Shown: piece by piece, positions 16,997 to 27,126 of the stretch
Position numbering within the stretch: the stretch's first letter is position 1
Layout: every line of letters begins with the position of its first letter
Assembly (NCBI RefSeq): GCF_001518015.1
Contig: NZ_LPUY01000100.1
Coordinates: 17,050-81,049, forward strand
Reading direction: 5' to 3'
DNA: 64,000 nucleotides
DNA from: Tritonibacter horizontis
GTDB taxonomy: Bacteria > Pseudomonadota > Alphaproteobacteria > Rhodobacterales > Rhodobacteraceae
Notes under the pieces: generated by a model
The model's database searches: none
Told to the model about the DNA's origin: nothing
The model's input: the letters and a program-made list of their open reading frames with translations, nothing else
Position numbers and translations under genes: made by a program

Positions 16997-17398
16997 TCAG
17001 GTGGCGGTGGTGCGATCCGACGGGTGATTGACGCCGTCGCTCCAGGGGATCTCACCATGGGTCCGCGCATGGTGGCGTGGGTTGCCGCCGTCGATACAGG
17101 CGAGGTTTATGCCGCATTGGCGCGGGTCGGAGCGCCGCTGATGGTACATATAGATCCCGCAGGTTTTGCAGAAATAATGCTGCGCGGTGTGGCTTCCCCA
17201 GGTGTAGAGTGTCAGGTTCTCCTCGCCCTGAAGTATGCGCAAACTGTCGGTGCGCGCGGTTACGGCGGCTGCACCGCGCCGTAAACAGAACGAACAATCA
17301 CAGCGGCTTGCTGAGGCAAGCCCGTCTGGCAGCAGCGCCGAAATGGTGACGGCACCGCAATGGCAGGTTGCGCGACAGGTTTCGTCCTTTGTGCCCAT
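16997..17398 (-). CDS. GFA family (CENP-V/glutathione-dependent formaldehyde-activating) protein
   Basis: A 133-residue zinc protein of the GFA fold. Cysteine ligands are seen in TCHCGAVTI, RCDCSFCLRRG and HYFCKTCGIYMYH. Despite the family name, few members are proved to act on formaldehyde. It follows the rhomboid gene on the same strand with a 10-bp gap, so the two probably share an mRNA. Confidence 0.9.
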   Translation of the reverse strand: MGTKDETCRATCHCGAVTISALLPDGLASASRCDCSFCLRRGAAAVTARTDSLRILQGEENLTLYTWGSHTAQHYFCKTCGIYMYHQRRSDPRQCGINLACIDGGNPRHHARTHGEIPWSDGVNHPSDRTTAT

Positions 17399-17408
17399 GT
17401 GATGTCTC

Positions 17409-18173
17409 CTACTTTCCCCAGGGGCCAGGCTGGCGAGGGATTCGACGTACCCGCGGGATGCGAGAGCTGCTGAGGTGGGTTTCGGGATGCGGTGGATGGC
17501 CGTCTGTTCGGCGCCAGAACCTTGGCCCGCCGCGTGCGATCCACAGGGGCAGCGTCAGCGCCAGCCCGATGAGGAACCCACCGGCATGGGCCCAATAGGC
17601 GACACCGCCCAGCGACGGATCCGCGCCGACGCCGCCGATGAATTGCATGCCGAGCCAGAGACCCAGCATCACAAAGGCCGGAACCGGCACGATACGAAAG
17701 AAGACGACAAGGATGATCAGGATGTCCACCTGCGCCTTGGGGAACATCAACAGATAGCCCCCCATGACGCCCGCAATGGCCCCGGAAGCTCCGACCAGGG
17801 GCACATTGGACGACGGTGCAGACACCACATGGGCAAGCGTCGCCCCGACACCGCAGACCACATAGAACAAAAGAAATGGCAGATGGCCCATCTCGTCTTC
17901 CATGTTGTCGCCAAAGATCCACAGAAACAGCATGTTGCCGGCCAGATGCATCAAGCCGCCGTGGATGAACATTGAGGTGAGCAAGGTCAGCGGCGCCTCG
18001 CCTGCCATGATCTCGCGCGGGATGGCGGCAAAACTGTCATAGAACATCATCAGGCTGCGGTCGGTGGCAAAGCTGGTCGAATACCACAGGTAGCCGAGGA
18101 TATTGGCCGCCATCAGCAGATAGACAACATAAGGCGTGCTGCCGGACGGATTATGGTCGCGTAAGGGAAACAT
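17409..18173 (-). CDS. rhomboid-family intramembrane serine protease
   Basis: A 254-residue membrane protein with about six hydrophobic segments. The catalytic serine is Ser130 in LVGASGAIAGVMGG and the histidine His196 in YWAHAGGFLIG; the oxyanion-side HLAGNMLFLWIFG segment is present. The N-terminus MFPLRDHNPSGSTP is common in alphaproteobacterial rhomboids. It should cleave membrane-spanning substrates within the inner membrane. A 9-bp hairpin lies 8 bases upstream of the ATG, where a ribosome-binding site would be expected. Confidence 0.9.
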   Translation of the reverse strand: MFPLRDHNPSGSTPYVVYLLMAANILGYLWYSTSFATDRSLMMFYDSFAAIPREIMAGEAPLTLLTSMFIHGGLMHLAGNMLFLWIFGDNMEDEMGHLPFLLFYVVCGVGATLAHVVSAPSSNVPLVGASGAIAGVMGGYLLMFPKAQVDILIILVVFFRIVPVPAFVMLGLWLGMQFIGGVGADPSLGGVAYWAHAGGFLIGLALTLPLWIARGGPRFWRRTDGHPPHPETHLSSSRIPRVRRIPRQPGPWGK

Positions 18174-18181
18174 CCGCAGAA

Positions 18182-18203
18182 GCTGGGCCGTTCCCGGCCC
18201 AGC
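18182..18203 (-). other. 9-bp hairpin just upstream of the rhomboid start
   Basis: GCTGGGCCG (18182-18190) pairs with CGGCCCAGC (18195-18203) around TTCC. On the minus strand it ends 8 bases before the rhomboid ATG and no clear Shine-Dalgarno sequence is left exposed. It could hinder translation initiation or act as the tail of putA termination. Confidence 0.5.
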
Positions 18204-18218
18204 GTCAAGAGGTTAGAT

Positions 18219-18259
18219 CCGGTTTCGCCTACCACCGACCCGTGGTTGCCGAAAACCGG
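18219..18259 (-). terminator. long imperfect hairpin after putA
   Basis: Arms CCGGTTT...ACCAC (from 18219) and GTGGT...AAAACCGG (to 18259) pair with about 15 bp, two mismatches and one bulge around a 6-base loop. It starts 7 bases past the putA stop. No clean U-run follows on the minus strand, so termination may be partial. Confidence 0.5.
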
Positions 18260-18265
18260 GGCGGG

Positions 18266-21200
18266 TCAGGCGTTGCCGCCCAGCAGGGCCGCATTGCCCC
18301 CGGCCGCCGTGGTGTCGACGCAGACATGGCGTTCCGCCAGCACCCGCGCCCGGTCGGGGCGCCCGGGGATCAGCGGCAGGATCGGGCCCGCCCGTCTGGA
18401 CAGCGCCTGCTCGATCTCGCGCCCGGTCGCGGCGTCGCCCCACCACAGCACGCCGGACAGGCCCTCAATATGTTGCAGCCTGTGCAGGTCCATCATGCCA
18501 TCCGCGATCAGGGCGGTGCCACCGAGCGCCTGGACGATATCGGCCTGGTCCGCGGCAGCGGCGCTGCCCGGTCCCAGGCACAAAAGCGGCGGTCGGGCTG
18601 AAACCGTCAGCCGGTTGGATTCGCCTGTGGGGCCGGGCAGGGAGGTGGTTACCGGCGCGGCAGCCGAACCCGTTGCCGACGGCAGGTCCGCCATTGTGTT
18701 GGACCAGCTGTCCTTGCTGACCTGGCGGTCGGGGGCGCAGAACCGCGCCAGGTAGTGGGGGCCGCCGGCCTTGGGACCCGTGCCCGACAGACCTTCGCCG
18801 CCAAAGGGCTGGCTGCCGACGATAGCGCCGATCTGATTGCGGTTCACATAGAGATTGCCAGCATGCACACGGTCGCAGACGTGCTGAACCCGGTCGTCGA
18901 TCCGTGTGTGCAGCCCGAAGGTAAGTCCGTATCCGGTGGCGTTGATTGCATCGATGACCGTATCCAGCTGGCGCGATTTGAAGGTCGCCACATGCAGGAC
19001 AGGGCCAAAGATCTCTTCTTCCAGATCGCCGATGCCGTTGACCCGGATCAGCGTCGGGCCAACAAAGGTTCCGCCTTGCGGCGCCTGCATCTCTTTCAGC
19101 ACCCGACCTTCGCTGCGGGCCTGTTCGATATGGGCGAGGATCTTGGCACGGGCGGCCTCGTCGATCACCGGACCGCTGTCGGTGGCCAGATGCCAGGGGT
19201 CATCGAGATCCAGCACCTCCATCGCGCCCTGCAACATGGTCAGCACGTCCTCGGCCACATCTTCCTGCAGGTAGAGACAGCGCAGAGCAGAGCAGCGCTG
19301 ACCGGCAGATTGGAACGCACTTTCGACAATGGCCTGCACGGCCTGTTCGGGCAGGGCGGTGGAATCCACGATCATGGCGTTCAGCCCGCCTGTTTCCGCA
19401 ATGAGGGGCGTGCCGGGGGCGCAGTGTTCGGCCATCGCGGCACGAATGCGCAGGGCGGTGGCGGTCGAGCCGGTAAAGGCAACGCCGCCCACGCGCGCGT
19501 CGCCGGTGATCGCGGCGCCTACGGTGCTGCCGCGACCGGGCAGAAATTGCAAAACCTCACGGGGGACGCCGGCCTCATGCAGCAGTTCGACGGCACGATA
19601 GGCCACCAATGGTGTCTGATCTGCCGGTTTCGCCAGCACGGCATTGCCCGCCGCCAGCGCCGCCGAAACCTGCCCCGTGAAAATCGCGAGCGGAAAGTTC
19701 CAGGGCGAAATGCAGCTGAAGATGCCCGCAGGCGGGGCATCGGGAATGCGCGCCGCGTAGTAGCGCAGGAAATCCACTGCCTCGCGCAGTTCTGCCACCG
19801 CGTCCATCTGCGTCTTGCCGGCCTCGCGCGCCAACAAGGCAAACAGTTCGCCAAAATGCGTCTCGTAGAGATCGGCCGCCTTGTTCAGCGCCTGGGCGCG
19901 GGTGCTGGCGGGCACATCCCAGATGGTGGCCGAGGCCAGGGCCAGTTCGATATCCTCGGCGCTGGATTGCGCGACTGTGCCGATCTCGCTGAGGTCGCTT
20001 GGGTTGGTTACCGCTGTCGGACTCTCCGGGGCGGCCTTGCCGGACAGCAGCGGCTTTGCCTGCCAGTGATGATCCCGGAACGGCGCACGGGTTGCCTCGA
20101 TGGCGGCAAGGGTTGGCGCGTGGCGCAGATCGAACCCCATGGCATTTTTGCGTTCGGGCTGAAAGAGCTCGACACCGGTTGGAATGTCGCTGGCAAGGTC
20201 GTCGATGTCCAGGAACGGATCGGCGGCGACCACCTCTGGCGGGACGTCCTCGTCGACGATCTGGTTGACAAAGGAAGAGTTGGCGCCGTTTTCCAACAGG
20301 CGCCGCACCAGATAGGCCAGCAGGTCGCGATGGGCGCCAACCGGGGCATAGACACGGCAGCGGGTGGCGTTCTTGTCCATCACCTTCTGGTGCAGGGTTT
20401 CGCCCATGCCATGCAGGCGCTGGAATTCAAAGGCTTGCCCCTCTTGCGCCAGATGCAGGATGGCGCTGACCGTATGGGCGTTATGGGTGGCAAACTGCGG
20501 ATAGATCCGATCTGTGCGCGCCAGCAGTTTGCGGGCGTTGGCAATATAGGAGACATCCGTCAGCGCCTTGGAGGTATAGACCGGAAAGCCGCCCATCCCC
20601 TCTACCTGCGCGCGCTTGATCTCGGTGTCCCAATAGGCGCCCTTGACCAGCCGCACCATAATGCGGCGATCGTGTCTTTCTGCCATTTCATACAGGGCGT
20701 CGATGGCCAGACCGGTGCGCGGCCCGAAGGCCTGAACCACGACGCCGAACCCGTCCCAGCCCTTGAGCGCCGGATCGCAGATCACCTCTTCGATCACCTC
20801 AAGGGACAGCGACAGCCGGTCGGCCTCCTCGGCGTCCACATTCAGCCCCATGCGGGCCGCCTTGGCCAGGATCGCCAGCGCCTTTAGCCGGGGAACAAGC
20901 TGTTGGCGGACCGATGCGGTCTTGGCGATCTCGTAGCGCGGGTGCAGCGCCGACAGTTTGACAGAAATGCCGGGGTTTTCGCGGATGTCATTCTTGGTGC
21001 AGGCGGCGGCAATGGCGGAAATCGCGCGCGAATACGACAGGTGATAGCGCGCGGCATCCGCTTCGGTACGGGCGGCTTCTCCCAGCATATCGTAGGAATA
21101 GGTATAGCCCTTCGCCTCCATATTGGCGGCACGTTTCATCGCGCTTTCTATGGTCTCTCCGAGGACGAACTGGCGGCCCATTTCCTTCATTGCGCGGGCC

Positions 21201-21673
21201 ACCGCGGTGCGGATCACCGGCTCTCCGAGGCGTTTCACCGCCCCCCGCAGCGCGCCAATCGGGCTGCGGTCTTCGTCCAGAACACGCCCCGTCAACATCA
21301 GCGCCCAGGTGGAGGCATTGACCAGCGACGAGGTGGATTTGCCAAGATGCTTGCCCCAGTCAGAGGGCGCGATCTTGTCCTCGATCAGCGCGTCGATGGT
21401 ATCCGCATCCGGCACCCGGAGCAGCGCCTCGGCAAGGCACATCAGGGCGACGCCTTCCTCGGTCGACAGGCCGTATTCGGCCAGAAAGACCTCCATCAAA
21501 CCCGGCGCGGAATGGCCGCGGATGTCTTTTACCAGCTGCGTGGCGTCGGCGCAGATGGCCTGTCGTTCCGCCTGCGACAGGGCTGCCTGTGCTACCAGCG
21601 CATCGCGCATATGGGTTTGGTCAACATAGGTCCCGGCATCAATCTGGTCGCGCAGTTTCAGGTCATGTGTCAT
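18266..21673 (-). CDS. putA: bifunctional proline dehydrogenase / glutamate-semialdehyde dehydrogenase
   Basis: A 1135-residue PutA that oxidises proline to glutamate at the membrane using FAD then NAD. The PRODH barrel lies at about 100-460 ([45 protein letters not shown]). The aldehyde dehydrogenase domain lies at about 530-1010 with [24 protein letters not shown] and the catalytic Cys in [13 protein letters not shown]. No ribbon-helix-helix domain is present at the N-terminus, so it does not bind DNA itself. The ATG at 21673 follows GGGGAC. It is divergent from putR. Confidence 0.97.
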   Translation of the reverse strand: MTHDLKLRDQIDAGTYVDQTHMRDALVAQAALSQAERQAICADATQLVKDIRGHSAPGLMEVFLAEYGLSTEEGVALMCLAEALLRVPDADTIDALIEDKIAPSDWGKHLGKSTSSLVNASTWALMLTGRVLDEDRSPIGALRGAVKRLGEPVIRTAVARAMKEMGRQFVLGETIESAMKRAANMEAKGYTYSYDMLGEAARTEADAARYHLSYSRAISAIAAACTKNDIRENPGISVKLSALHPRYEIAKTASVRQQLVPRLKALAILAKAARMGLNVDAEEADRLSLSLEVIEEVICDPALKGWDGFGVVVQAFGPRTGLAIDALYEMAERHDRRIMVRLVKGAYWDTEIKRAQVEGMGGFPVYTSKALTDVSYIANARKLLARTDRIYPQFATHNAHTVSAILHLAQEGQAFEFQRLHGMGETLHQKVMDKNATRCRVYAPVGAHRDLLAYLVRRLLENGANSSFVNQIVDEDVPPEVVAADPFLDIDDLASDIPTGVELFQPERKNAMGFDLRHAPTLAAIEATRAPFRDHHWQAKPLLSGKAAPESPTAVTNPSDLSEIGTVAQSSAEDIELALASATIWDVPASTRAQALNKAADLYETHFGELFALLAREAGKTQMDAVAELREAVDFLRYYAARIPDAPPAGIFSCISPWNFPLAIFTGQVSAALAAGNAVLAKPADQTPLVAYRAVELLHEAGVPREVLQFLPGRGSTVGAAITGDARVGGVAFTGSTATALRIRAAMAEHCAPGTPLIAETGGLNAMIVDSTALPEQAVQAIVESAFQSAGQRCSALRCLYLQEDVAEDVLTMLQGAMEVLDLDDPWHLATDSGPVIDEAARAKILAHIEQARSEGRVLKEMQAPQGGTFVGPTLIRVNGIGDLEEEIFGPVLHVATFKSRQLDTVIDAINATGYGLTFGLHTRIDDRVQHVCDRVHAGNLYVNRNQIGAIVGSQPFGGEGLSGTGPKAGGPHYLARFCAPDRQVSKDSWSNTMADLPSATGSAAAPVTTSLPGPTGESNRLTVSARPPLLCLGPGSAAAADQADIVQALGGTALIADGMMDLHRLQHIEGLSGVLWWGDAATGREIEQALSRRAGPILPLIPGRPDRARVLAERHVCVDTTAAGGNAALLGGNA

Positions 21674-21786
21674 CAGGATGTCCCCATCGTCAGAGATATG
21701 ACCTAATATACCGCGTTTTATCTGGTCATTTGTCCCGTAACTGGGGATAACACAGTCCATATGCGTCTATTTACGGAGGTGTCTTG
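21674..21786. promoter_or_regulatory. putA/putR divergent control region
   Basis: This 113-bp spacer carries an inverted repeat ATGACC (21698-21703) / GGTCAT (21724-21729) across an AT-rich centre, and a second small dyad TCCC/GGGA near 21733-21747. By analogy with AsnC-type PutR systems these are candidate PutR sites; the sequence alone does not prove binding. Confidence 0.45.
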
Positions 21787-22263
21787 ATGCAATCGCGCTT
21801 TCCCGGGCTGGACCGGTTTGACCAGGCGATTCTACGTGAGCTCAGTCACAATGGCCGGGTGTCGGTTTCTGATCTGGCGCGCGGGATCGGCCTGTCCAAA
21901 TCGCCCACCCAAACGCGGCTGAAACGGTTGGAGGCGGAAGGGTTCATTCAGGGCTACCGGGCCTTGATCGATCCGATCCGGTTGGGGCTGGATCATGTCG
22001 CCTTTGTCGAGGTCAAGCTGACCGACACCCGGGAGATGGCGTTGGCGGCGTTCAACGCCGCCGTGGTGCAGGTGCCGGAAATCGAAGAAGTTCATATGCT
22101 TGCGTCCCATTTCGACTATCTACTCAAGGTGCGCTGCCGGTCCATGTCTGATTTTCGCGCGGTGCTGGGAGAGAAGGTTTCCTCCCTGCCTTATGTGTCC
22201 TCGACCTCGACCTATATGTCGATGCAGACGGTCAAGGACGACGGTGGGCTGGGCCCGATGTAG
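21787..22263 (+). CDS. putR: Lrp/AsnC-family regulator, proline utilisation
   Basis: A 158-residue Lrp/AsnC protein: a helix-turn-helix in GRVSVSDLARGIGLSKSPTQTRLKRL, then the RAM ligand domain (ALIDPIRLGLDHVAFVEVKL, EVHMLASHFDYLLKV). GGAGG lies 7 bases before the ATG at 21787. Its head-to-head placement with putA matches known PutR activators, which turn on putA in the presence of proline. Confidence 0.92.
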   Translation: MQSRFPGLDRFDQAILRELSHNGRVSVSDLARGIGLSKSPTQTRLKRLEAEGFIQGYRALIDPIRLGLDHVAFVEVKLTDTREMALAAFNAAVVQVPEIEEVHMLASHFDYLLKVRCRSMSDFRAVLGEKVSSLPYVSSTSTYMSMQTVKDDGGLGPM

Positions 22264-22364
22264 GGCAGGGCAAAGCTGTCACCAGATGCGGGGCGGCGCG
22301 GTTTCTGGACGCCGCGCGCGAAGTTGTGATTTGTTCACCGCGTCAGGGTGGGCATGATTGGGTC

Positions 22365-22940
22365 ATGTTGTGCCCTGTGATCCCCCGGTTTGTTTGCCTT
22401 GTCGCGTTTGTCTGTGGCGCGGGGGGCGCCATGGCGGTCTGTCCGGCGCCACCGGATCATTCCAGTCAGATCAGCGCCCTTTTGGGCGAAATCCAGTCGG
22501 CTGAGACCGAACACGAGGCCAGGCTGATCGGCAATGAGCTTTGGACCTATTGGGCCGATGCACCGGATGCAGAGGCGCAGGCGATCCTGGATCGGGGCAT
22601 GACCCGGCGCTCTGCCTATGATTTTCTCGGTGCGCTTGCGGATTTTGACCTGCTCATCGCCTATTGTCCGAACTATGCCGAAGGCTACAATCAGCGGGCC
22701 TTTGTCAACTATCTGCGCCGGGATTTTGCGCGCGCGCTGGTGGATCTGGAGCGGGCGCTGGCGCTGTCGCCCCGGCATGTGGCCGCGATGAGCGGCCGCG
22801 CCCTGTCGCTTTATGGGCTGGGGCGGCTCGAAGAGGCGCGCATCGCATTGGAATCCGCACTGGCGTATAATCCATGGCTGACGGAGCGCTACCTGCTCGC
22901 GCCCGGAGGCCCGCTGGATATGGAGGATGTCGAACTCTAG
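22365..22940 (+). CDS. secreted TPR-repeat protein of unknown function
   Basis: A 191-residue protein starting MLCPVIPRFVCLVAFVCGAG, a signal peptide with likely cleavage near GAMA-VCPAP. The mature part has tetratricopeptide-like helices (DFLGALADFDLLIAYCPNYA, FARALVDLERALALSPRHVA, RLEEARIALESALAYNPW). A role as a periplasmic scaffold is inferred from the repeats only. The Shine-Dalgarno is weak; the start was chosen from the signal peptide. Confidence 0.75.
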   Translation: MLCPVIPRFVCLVAFVCGAGGAMAVCPAPPDHSSQISALLGEIQSAETEHEARLIGNELWTYWADAPDAEAQAILDRGMTRRSAYDFLGALADFDLLIAYCPNYAEGYNQRAFVNYLRRDFARALVDLERALALSPRHVAAMSGRALSLYGLGRLEEARIALESALAYNPWLTERYLLAPGGPLDMEDVEL

Positions 22941-23033
22941 CGCCGCGCGCGGATCACGGTCTGTGCCGATGCCGAATTTCCGATTGAACCCCGCACCATG
23001 CGCGGATAGATCTGGACGCCGAAGTCCAGGCGC

Positions 23034-23117
23034 GCGGGCGTGGTGGAATGGTAGACACAGGGGACTTAAAATCCCCAGGCTTTAGCCGTGCGGGTTCGAG
23101 TCCCGCCGCCCGTACCA
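23034..23117 (+). tRNA. tRNA-Leu (anticodon UAA)
   Basis: The acceptor arm GCGGGCG pairs with CGCCCGT (one G-U pair). The anticodon stem GGGGA/TCCCC encloses loop CTTAAAA with anticodon TAA, reading UUA. A long class II variable arm and a T arm GCGGG-TTCGAGT-CCCGC follow, and CCA is encoded. It is 84 bases including CCA. Confidence 0.96.
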
Positions 23118-23367
23118 GTTTGATTTTAAAGGGGTTTACCTTGCCATCCGGTCACGTTGCCTGGGGGCGATTTTCCAGCACTTACATCGCTATGCTCTTT
23201 GGCTGTTCTGGTGCACCTGGTGTCCGCAGGTGTTCTTACCGCTTTTTTGCGCATGAAGCGGCCATGCGGCAGCTGCTGCGTGGCCTATATACGGCCCGGT
23301 CTGGACGCCGGATTGCGGCGGCCAGCCCGGGGCGTAGCGATGCGTCCTTTATCCGCGGATCACCGCG

Positions 23368-25137
23368 CTAGTGGTTGTGGCGGGGCAATTTGCGGGCAAT
23401 CCGCTGGAAGCCTTCGGCCGAGCGCATCACCGCGCCATCGCTCAGTTGGTTGGTTTCTTCGCGGTAGATCTTTTGCCAGGGCGTCTGTGCGGGCGGGATG
23501 GCGGGGGTACCCTGCTGGCGCCGGGCTTCGATTTCGGCCTCTGGAACCAGCATGTCGCACCGTCCCTCATTCAGGTCGATGCGGATTTTGTCACCGCTGC
23601 GCAGCCAGGCGAGGCCGCCGCCGGCCGCGCTCTCGGGGGAAGCATGAACAATCGAAGGGCTGTCGGCGGTGCCCGATTGCCGGCCGTCGCCGATGGTCGG
23701 CAGGCTGGTGATCCCGGCACGAATGAGCCGGTCCGGCGGCTGCATGTTCACCACCTCGGCAGAGCCGGGCCAGCCGATCGGACCGGAGCCGCGAATGACC
23801 AGGATTGATCGTTCGTCGATGTCCAGCTCGGGATCATTGATCCGGGTGTGGTAGTCTTCCGAGCCATCAAACACCACGGCGCGGCCTTCGAAACAGTTTT
23901 CCTTGCCCGGTTCGGCCAGAAAACGGCGGCGGAAGTCCTCTGAGATCACACAGGTTTTCATGATCGCGAAATCAAAGAGATTGCCCTTGAGCACGCGAAA
24001 CCCAGCGCGTTCCATCAGCGGTTGGGCAAAGGGGCGGATGACTTCGCGATCCCGTGCTTCGCTCCCCTTGAGGTTCTCGGCCAGGCTTTGGCCGCTTACG
24101 GTCAGGCAGGTGGTGTCCAGAACACCGGCTTCGGCCAGTTCCCACATGATGGCGGGGACCCCGCCGGCCCGGTGAAACCGTTCCGACAGAAACCGCCCCG
24201 CCGGCTGCACATCGGCCAGCAGCGGGATGTCATAGCCATGCAGCTGCCAGTCGTCCTTGCTGAGGGCGACACCGGCGGTTTCGGCGATGGCGGTCAGATG
24301 CGGCTGGGCATTGGTTGAGCCGCCAATCGCTGCATTGACCCGCAGCGCGTTCAGAAGCGCATCTCGGGTCAGGATCTGCGATGGACGCAGGTCCTCATGC
24401 ACCATATCCACCACACGTTTGCCGGTCCGATAAGCCATCTGGCCCCGTTCGCGGTAGGCGGCCGGGATCGCCGCGCAGCCGGGCAGGGACATGCCCATGG
24501 CCTCGGCCAGGGCGTTCAGGGTGGAGGCGGTGCCCATCGTGTTGCAATGGCCGATGGAGGGGGCAGAGGTCATCGCCGCCTCCAGAAACTCTTCGCGGTT
24601 GATTTCACCGGCGGCATAGCGGCGACGGGATTGCCAGATGACGGTGCCGGAACCGGCCAAGCGCCCTTCATGTACGGAATCGAGCATCGCGCCCCCGGAC
24701 AGAACAATCGCCGGAATATCCACGGTCGCTGCGGCCATGATCGCCGCTGGCGTGGTCTTGTCGCACCCGGTGGTCAGCACCACACCGTCGAGCGGATAGC
24801 CGTGCAACAGCTCGACCAGCCCGAGGTACGCCAGGTTGCGGTCCAGCGCGGCGGTCGGGCGGCGACAGTTTTCAAAGATCGGATGGGTCGGGAATTCCAT
24901 CGGAATACCGCCCGCATCGCGAATGCCGTCGCGCACCCGCGTGGCCAGATCGATGTGATGCCGGTTGCACGGCGACAGGTCGCTGCCGGATTGGGCAATC
25001 CCGATGATGGGGCGGCCTTCGGACAGCTCTTCGGGGGTCAGCCCATAGTTCATGAAGCGCTCCAGATAGAGCGCGGTCAGGTCGGCGTGGTCGGGGTTGT
25101 CGAACCAGTCCTGGCTTCGCAGGCGGCGTTTCGTCAT
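23368..25137 (-). CDS. IlvD/Edd-family sugar-acid dehydratase
   Basis: A 589-residue Fe-S dehydratase. Cluster ligands are Cys57 (DLSPCNRHH), Cys125 (TTGCDKTTPA) and Cys198 (SIGHCNTMGTAST). The length and motifs match pentonate/hexonate dehydratases (XylD, AraC type) better than IlvD of branched-chain synthesis. It would convert an aldonate to a 2-keto-3-deoxy acid. The ATG overlaps the FAH gene stop by ATGA, and the two are transcribed with the TRAP genes, supporting catabolism of an imported sugar acid. The exact sugar acid cannot be told. Confidence 0.88.
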   Translation of the reverse strand: MTKRRLRSQDWFDNPDHADLTALYLERFMNYGLTPEELSEGRPIIGIAQSGSDLSPCNRHHIDLATRVRDGIRDAGGIPMEFPTHPIFENCRRPTAALDRNLAYLGLVELLHGYPLDGVVLTTGCDKTTPAAIMAAATVDIPAIVLSGGAMLDSVHEGRLAGSGTVIWQSRRRYAAGEINREEFLEAAMTSAPSIGHCNTMGTASTLNALAEAMGMSLPGCAAIPAAYRERGQMAYRTGKRVVDMVHEDLRPSQILTRDALLNALRVNAAIGGSTNAQPHLTAIAETAGVALSKDDWQLHGYDIPLLADVQPAGRFLSERFHRAGGVPAIMWELAEAGVLDTTCLTVSGQSLAENLKGSEARDREVIRPFAQPLMERAGFRVLKGNLFDFAIMKTCVISEDFRRRFLAEPGKENCFEGRAVVFDGSEDYHTRINDPELDIDERSILVIRGSGPIGWPGSAEVVNMQPPDRLIRAGITSLPTIGDGRQSGTADSPSIVHASPESAAGGGLAWLRSGDKIRIDLNEGRCDMLVPEAEIEARRQQGTPAIPPAQTPWQKIYREETNQLSDGAVMRSAEGFQRIARKLPRHNH

Positions 25138-26291
25138 GCTACCATTCCTCTTGCAAATAGGTTTTCCATCAAGGCGCGGGTGCCAAAGGTCCAGGGCTCG
25201 ACCTGGTCACAGGGGTGCACCTGGTTCACCAAACGGCCCAGCAGGGGCGAGGTCACGGTCACCCGGTCCCCGGTCTTGTGGGTAAAGCCGGCCCCTTCGC
25301 CATCGCGGTCTTTGGTGGGCGCGAACATTGTCCCGAGGTAGAGCATGGCGCCATCTGGATATTGATGGCTTGGGTTCAGCAACTGCGCCGCAAGATCGGC
25401 AGGCTGGCGCGAAATCTGCGCCATGTCGGAATGGTCCTGCAGTTCGAAGCCGTCTTCTCCGACGATCTCCAGCCCGACACGCAGGGTGCCGACATCCTGC
25501 AGGGTAAACGTGTCGTCGAACAGCCGGATAAAGGGGCCGAGCGCGGCGGCGGCGTTATTGTCCTTGGCCTTGCCCAGCAACAGGGCAGAGCGCCCTTCGA
25601 AATCGCGCAGGTTGACGTCATTGCCCAGCGTGGCGCCGCGCAGGACGCCCTGTGAGTTGATCGCCAGTACCACCTCTGGTTCCGGATTGTTCCAATGGGA
25701 GCCGCTGTGGACACCGATCTGGGCGCCGCAGCCGACCGCGGACATGGGCTGCGCCTTGGTGAAAATCTCGGCGTCGGGGCCAATCCCGACCTCCAGATAT
25801 TGCGACCAGAGACCGGCCTCTTGCAGGTGCGCCTTGACGGCGGCGGCCTGTTGCGATCCGGGAACGAGCCCCCGCAGATTGCCGCCCAGGATGTCCGAAA
25901 GCTCGGCGCGGATCGCCGCAGCCCGACCGGGATCGCCCTTGGCGCGTTCTTCGATGACCCGTTCGATCATCGACCCGGCAAAGGTGACCCCGGCCGCCTT
26001 GACCGCCTGCAGGTCGCAGGGCGCCAACAGCCTGCCGAGCCGTCCGGTGCCATTGCCTGCATCGAGGTAGCCGTCCAGCGGCCCGAGCGAGTCACCGCCC
26101 GCGCGCGCCACGTCCAGCAGGTCCGGCCGCTCCAGCAGGCCTGACATGGTCGCGCAGGCATGGCTCAGATCCAGAAGCGCGTTGTCATGCACCACCACCG
26201 GGCAGGGGCCGCCAATGGCGTTTGACCAGACCCGCCCCACCAGGACGCCGCCGGGCGTTTCGGGCAGGATTTCCGCTGCTGTCAGTTTCAC
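25134..26291 (-). CDS. fumarylacetoacetate-hydrolase-family 2-keto-3-deoxy sugar-acid dehydratase
   Basis: A 385-residue FAH-fold protein. The metal-binding and core motifs include VTFAGSMIERVIEERAKGD, LEVGIGPDAEIFTKAQPMS, SHWNNPEPEVVLAINSQG and LGNDVNLRDFEGRSALLLGK. This long form resembles Caulobacter XylX and the 2-keto-3-deoxy-pentonate dehydratases that give 2-ketoglutarate semialdehyde. The start is GTG at 26291, 10 bases after GAGGAG; an upstream TTG would overlap that site. It is coupled to the IlvD/Edd gene. Confidence 0.82.
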   Translation of the reverse strand: MKLTAAEILPETPGGVLVGRVWSNAIGGPCPVVVHDNALLDLSHACATMSGLLERPDLLDVARAGGDSLGPLDGYLDAGNGTGRLGRLLAPCDLQAVKAAGVTFAGSMIERVIEERAKGDPGRAAAIRAELSDILGGNLRGLVPGSQQAAAVKAHLQEAGLWSQYLEVGIGPDAEIFTKAQPMSAVGCGAQIGVHSGSHWNNPEPEVVLAINSQGVLRGATLGNDVNLRDFEGRSALLLGKAKDNNAAAALGPFIRLFDDTFTLQDVGTLRVGLEIVGEDGFELQDHSDMAQISRQPADLAAQLLNPSHQYPDGAMLYLGTMFAPTKDRDGEGAGFTHKTGDRVTVTSPLLGRLVNQVHPCDQVEPWTFGTRALMENLFARGMVA

Positions 26292-26367
26292 GATACCGTT
26301 TCTCCTCAATTTGAATGTCTTGCTGTGCGCATGCTGGCCGGTTGCGGGACCGGTGCGATGACAGGCA

Positions 26368-27087
26368 TCACGCCTCGCTTTCGGTGGATTTGGGTGGAAA
26401 CGGGAACGTCGCCAGTCCAGCCCGAAGATGGGTGCGCATCAGATACTGATAGGCGAGATCGTCCGCTGTTTCGATCGCGCGCAGGATGCCTTCGTGTTCC
26501 TGGAACGTCTCGCCTTCGATGATCCGGCGGGTTTTGCCGCGCTGCATGATCCGCAGGATCACCGGTTTCATGATGCCGTAGATGTCCAGAATGGATTTGT
26601 TGCCGGTCAGAGCGATCAGCCCGGTATGGAATTTGAAATCGTACTGCGACGCCTCGACGATGCTGCGCGCCTGAACCATTTGCTGGTTGGTCTCGCGCAG
26701 GGTGATCAGATCCTGCGGCGTGACCGCCTCGAAGATATGCAGCGCAGAGCCGGTTTCGATCAGTTCGCGAAACCCCTGGATGTCGTCAAAGGTCTCGCGT
26801 GAGATTTCGGCGACGTTGAAGGAAAAGATATCCAGCGCACGGTTCATGCGGTTGTCGACCAGCGTCGCGCCAACCTTGGGGCGGACATCGACAATGCCAT
26901 AGGCCTTGAGCATCCGCATCGCTTCGCGCACCGTGTTGCGGCTTGTGGCAAAGCGTTCGCACAGCTCCCGCTCTGTCGGCAGCTTGTCACCGACCGACAG
27001 CCCGTCGCTGTCGATCAGTTCGCGGATCTGGGCCACGACCTGATCGACGGCGGATCCGGCTGCGGCCTCATCGAAGACATCGTCCAA
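26368..27087 (-). CDS. GntR-family (FCD domain) transcriptional regulator
   Basis: A 239-residue FadR-type regulator: winged helix with LPTERELCERFATSRNTVREAMRML (about 38-62), then an all-helical FCD ligand domain with the metal-site pattern DFKFHTGLIALTGN and HLRAGL. The start is TTG at 27087, 8 bases after AGGAG. It sits inside the operon between the TRAP transporter and the catabolic genes and probably represses the cluster until the sugar acid binds. Confidence 0.9.
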   Translation of the reverse strand: MDDVFDEAAAGSAVDQVVAQIRELIDSDGLSVGDKLPTERELCERFATSRNTVREAMRMLKAYGIVDVRPKVGATLVDNRMNRALDIFSFNVAEISRETFDDIQGFRELIETGSALHIFEAVTPQDLITLRETNQQMVQARSIVEASQYDFKFHTGLIALTGNKSILDIYGIMKPVILRIMQRGKTRRIIEGETFQEHEGILRAIETADDLAYQYLMRTHLRAGLATFPFPPKSTESEA

Positions 27088-27126
27088 GGTCGGTGCTCCT
27101 TGCTGTTTGGATCAGAGAATGCCGCC

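Noticed and set aside
18755..20887. A 710-codon plus-strand open frame opposite putA
   Set aside because: Antisense shadow of PutA with no recognisable domain, while PutA motifs are complete on the other strand.
23034..23367. Possible integration site of a mobile element at tRNA-Leu
   Set aside because: No integrase, no repeat of the tRNA 3' end and no composition change was seen around it.
23368..25137. Calling the dehydratase IlvD of branched-chain amino-acid synthesis
   Set aside because: It sits in a catabolic TRAP/FAH operon and its cluster motifs and length match aldonate dehydratases.
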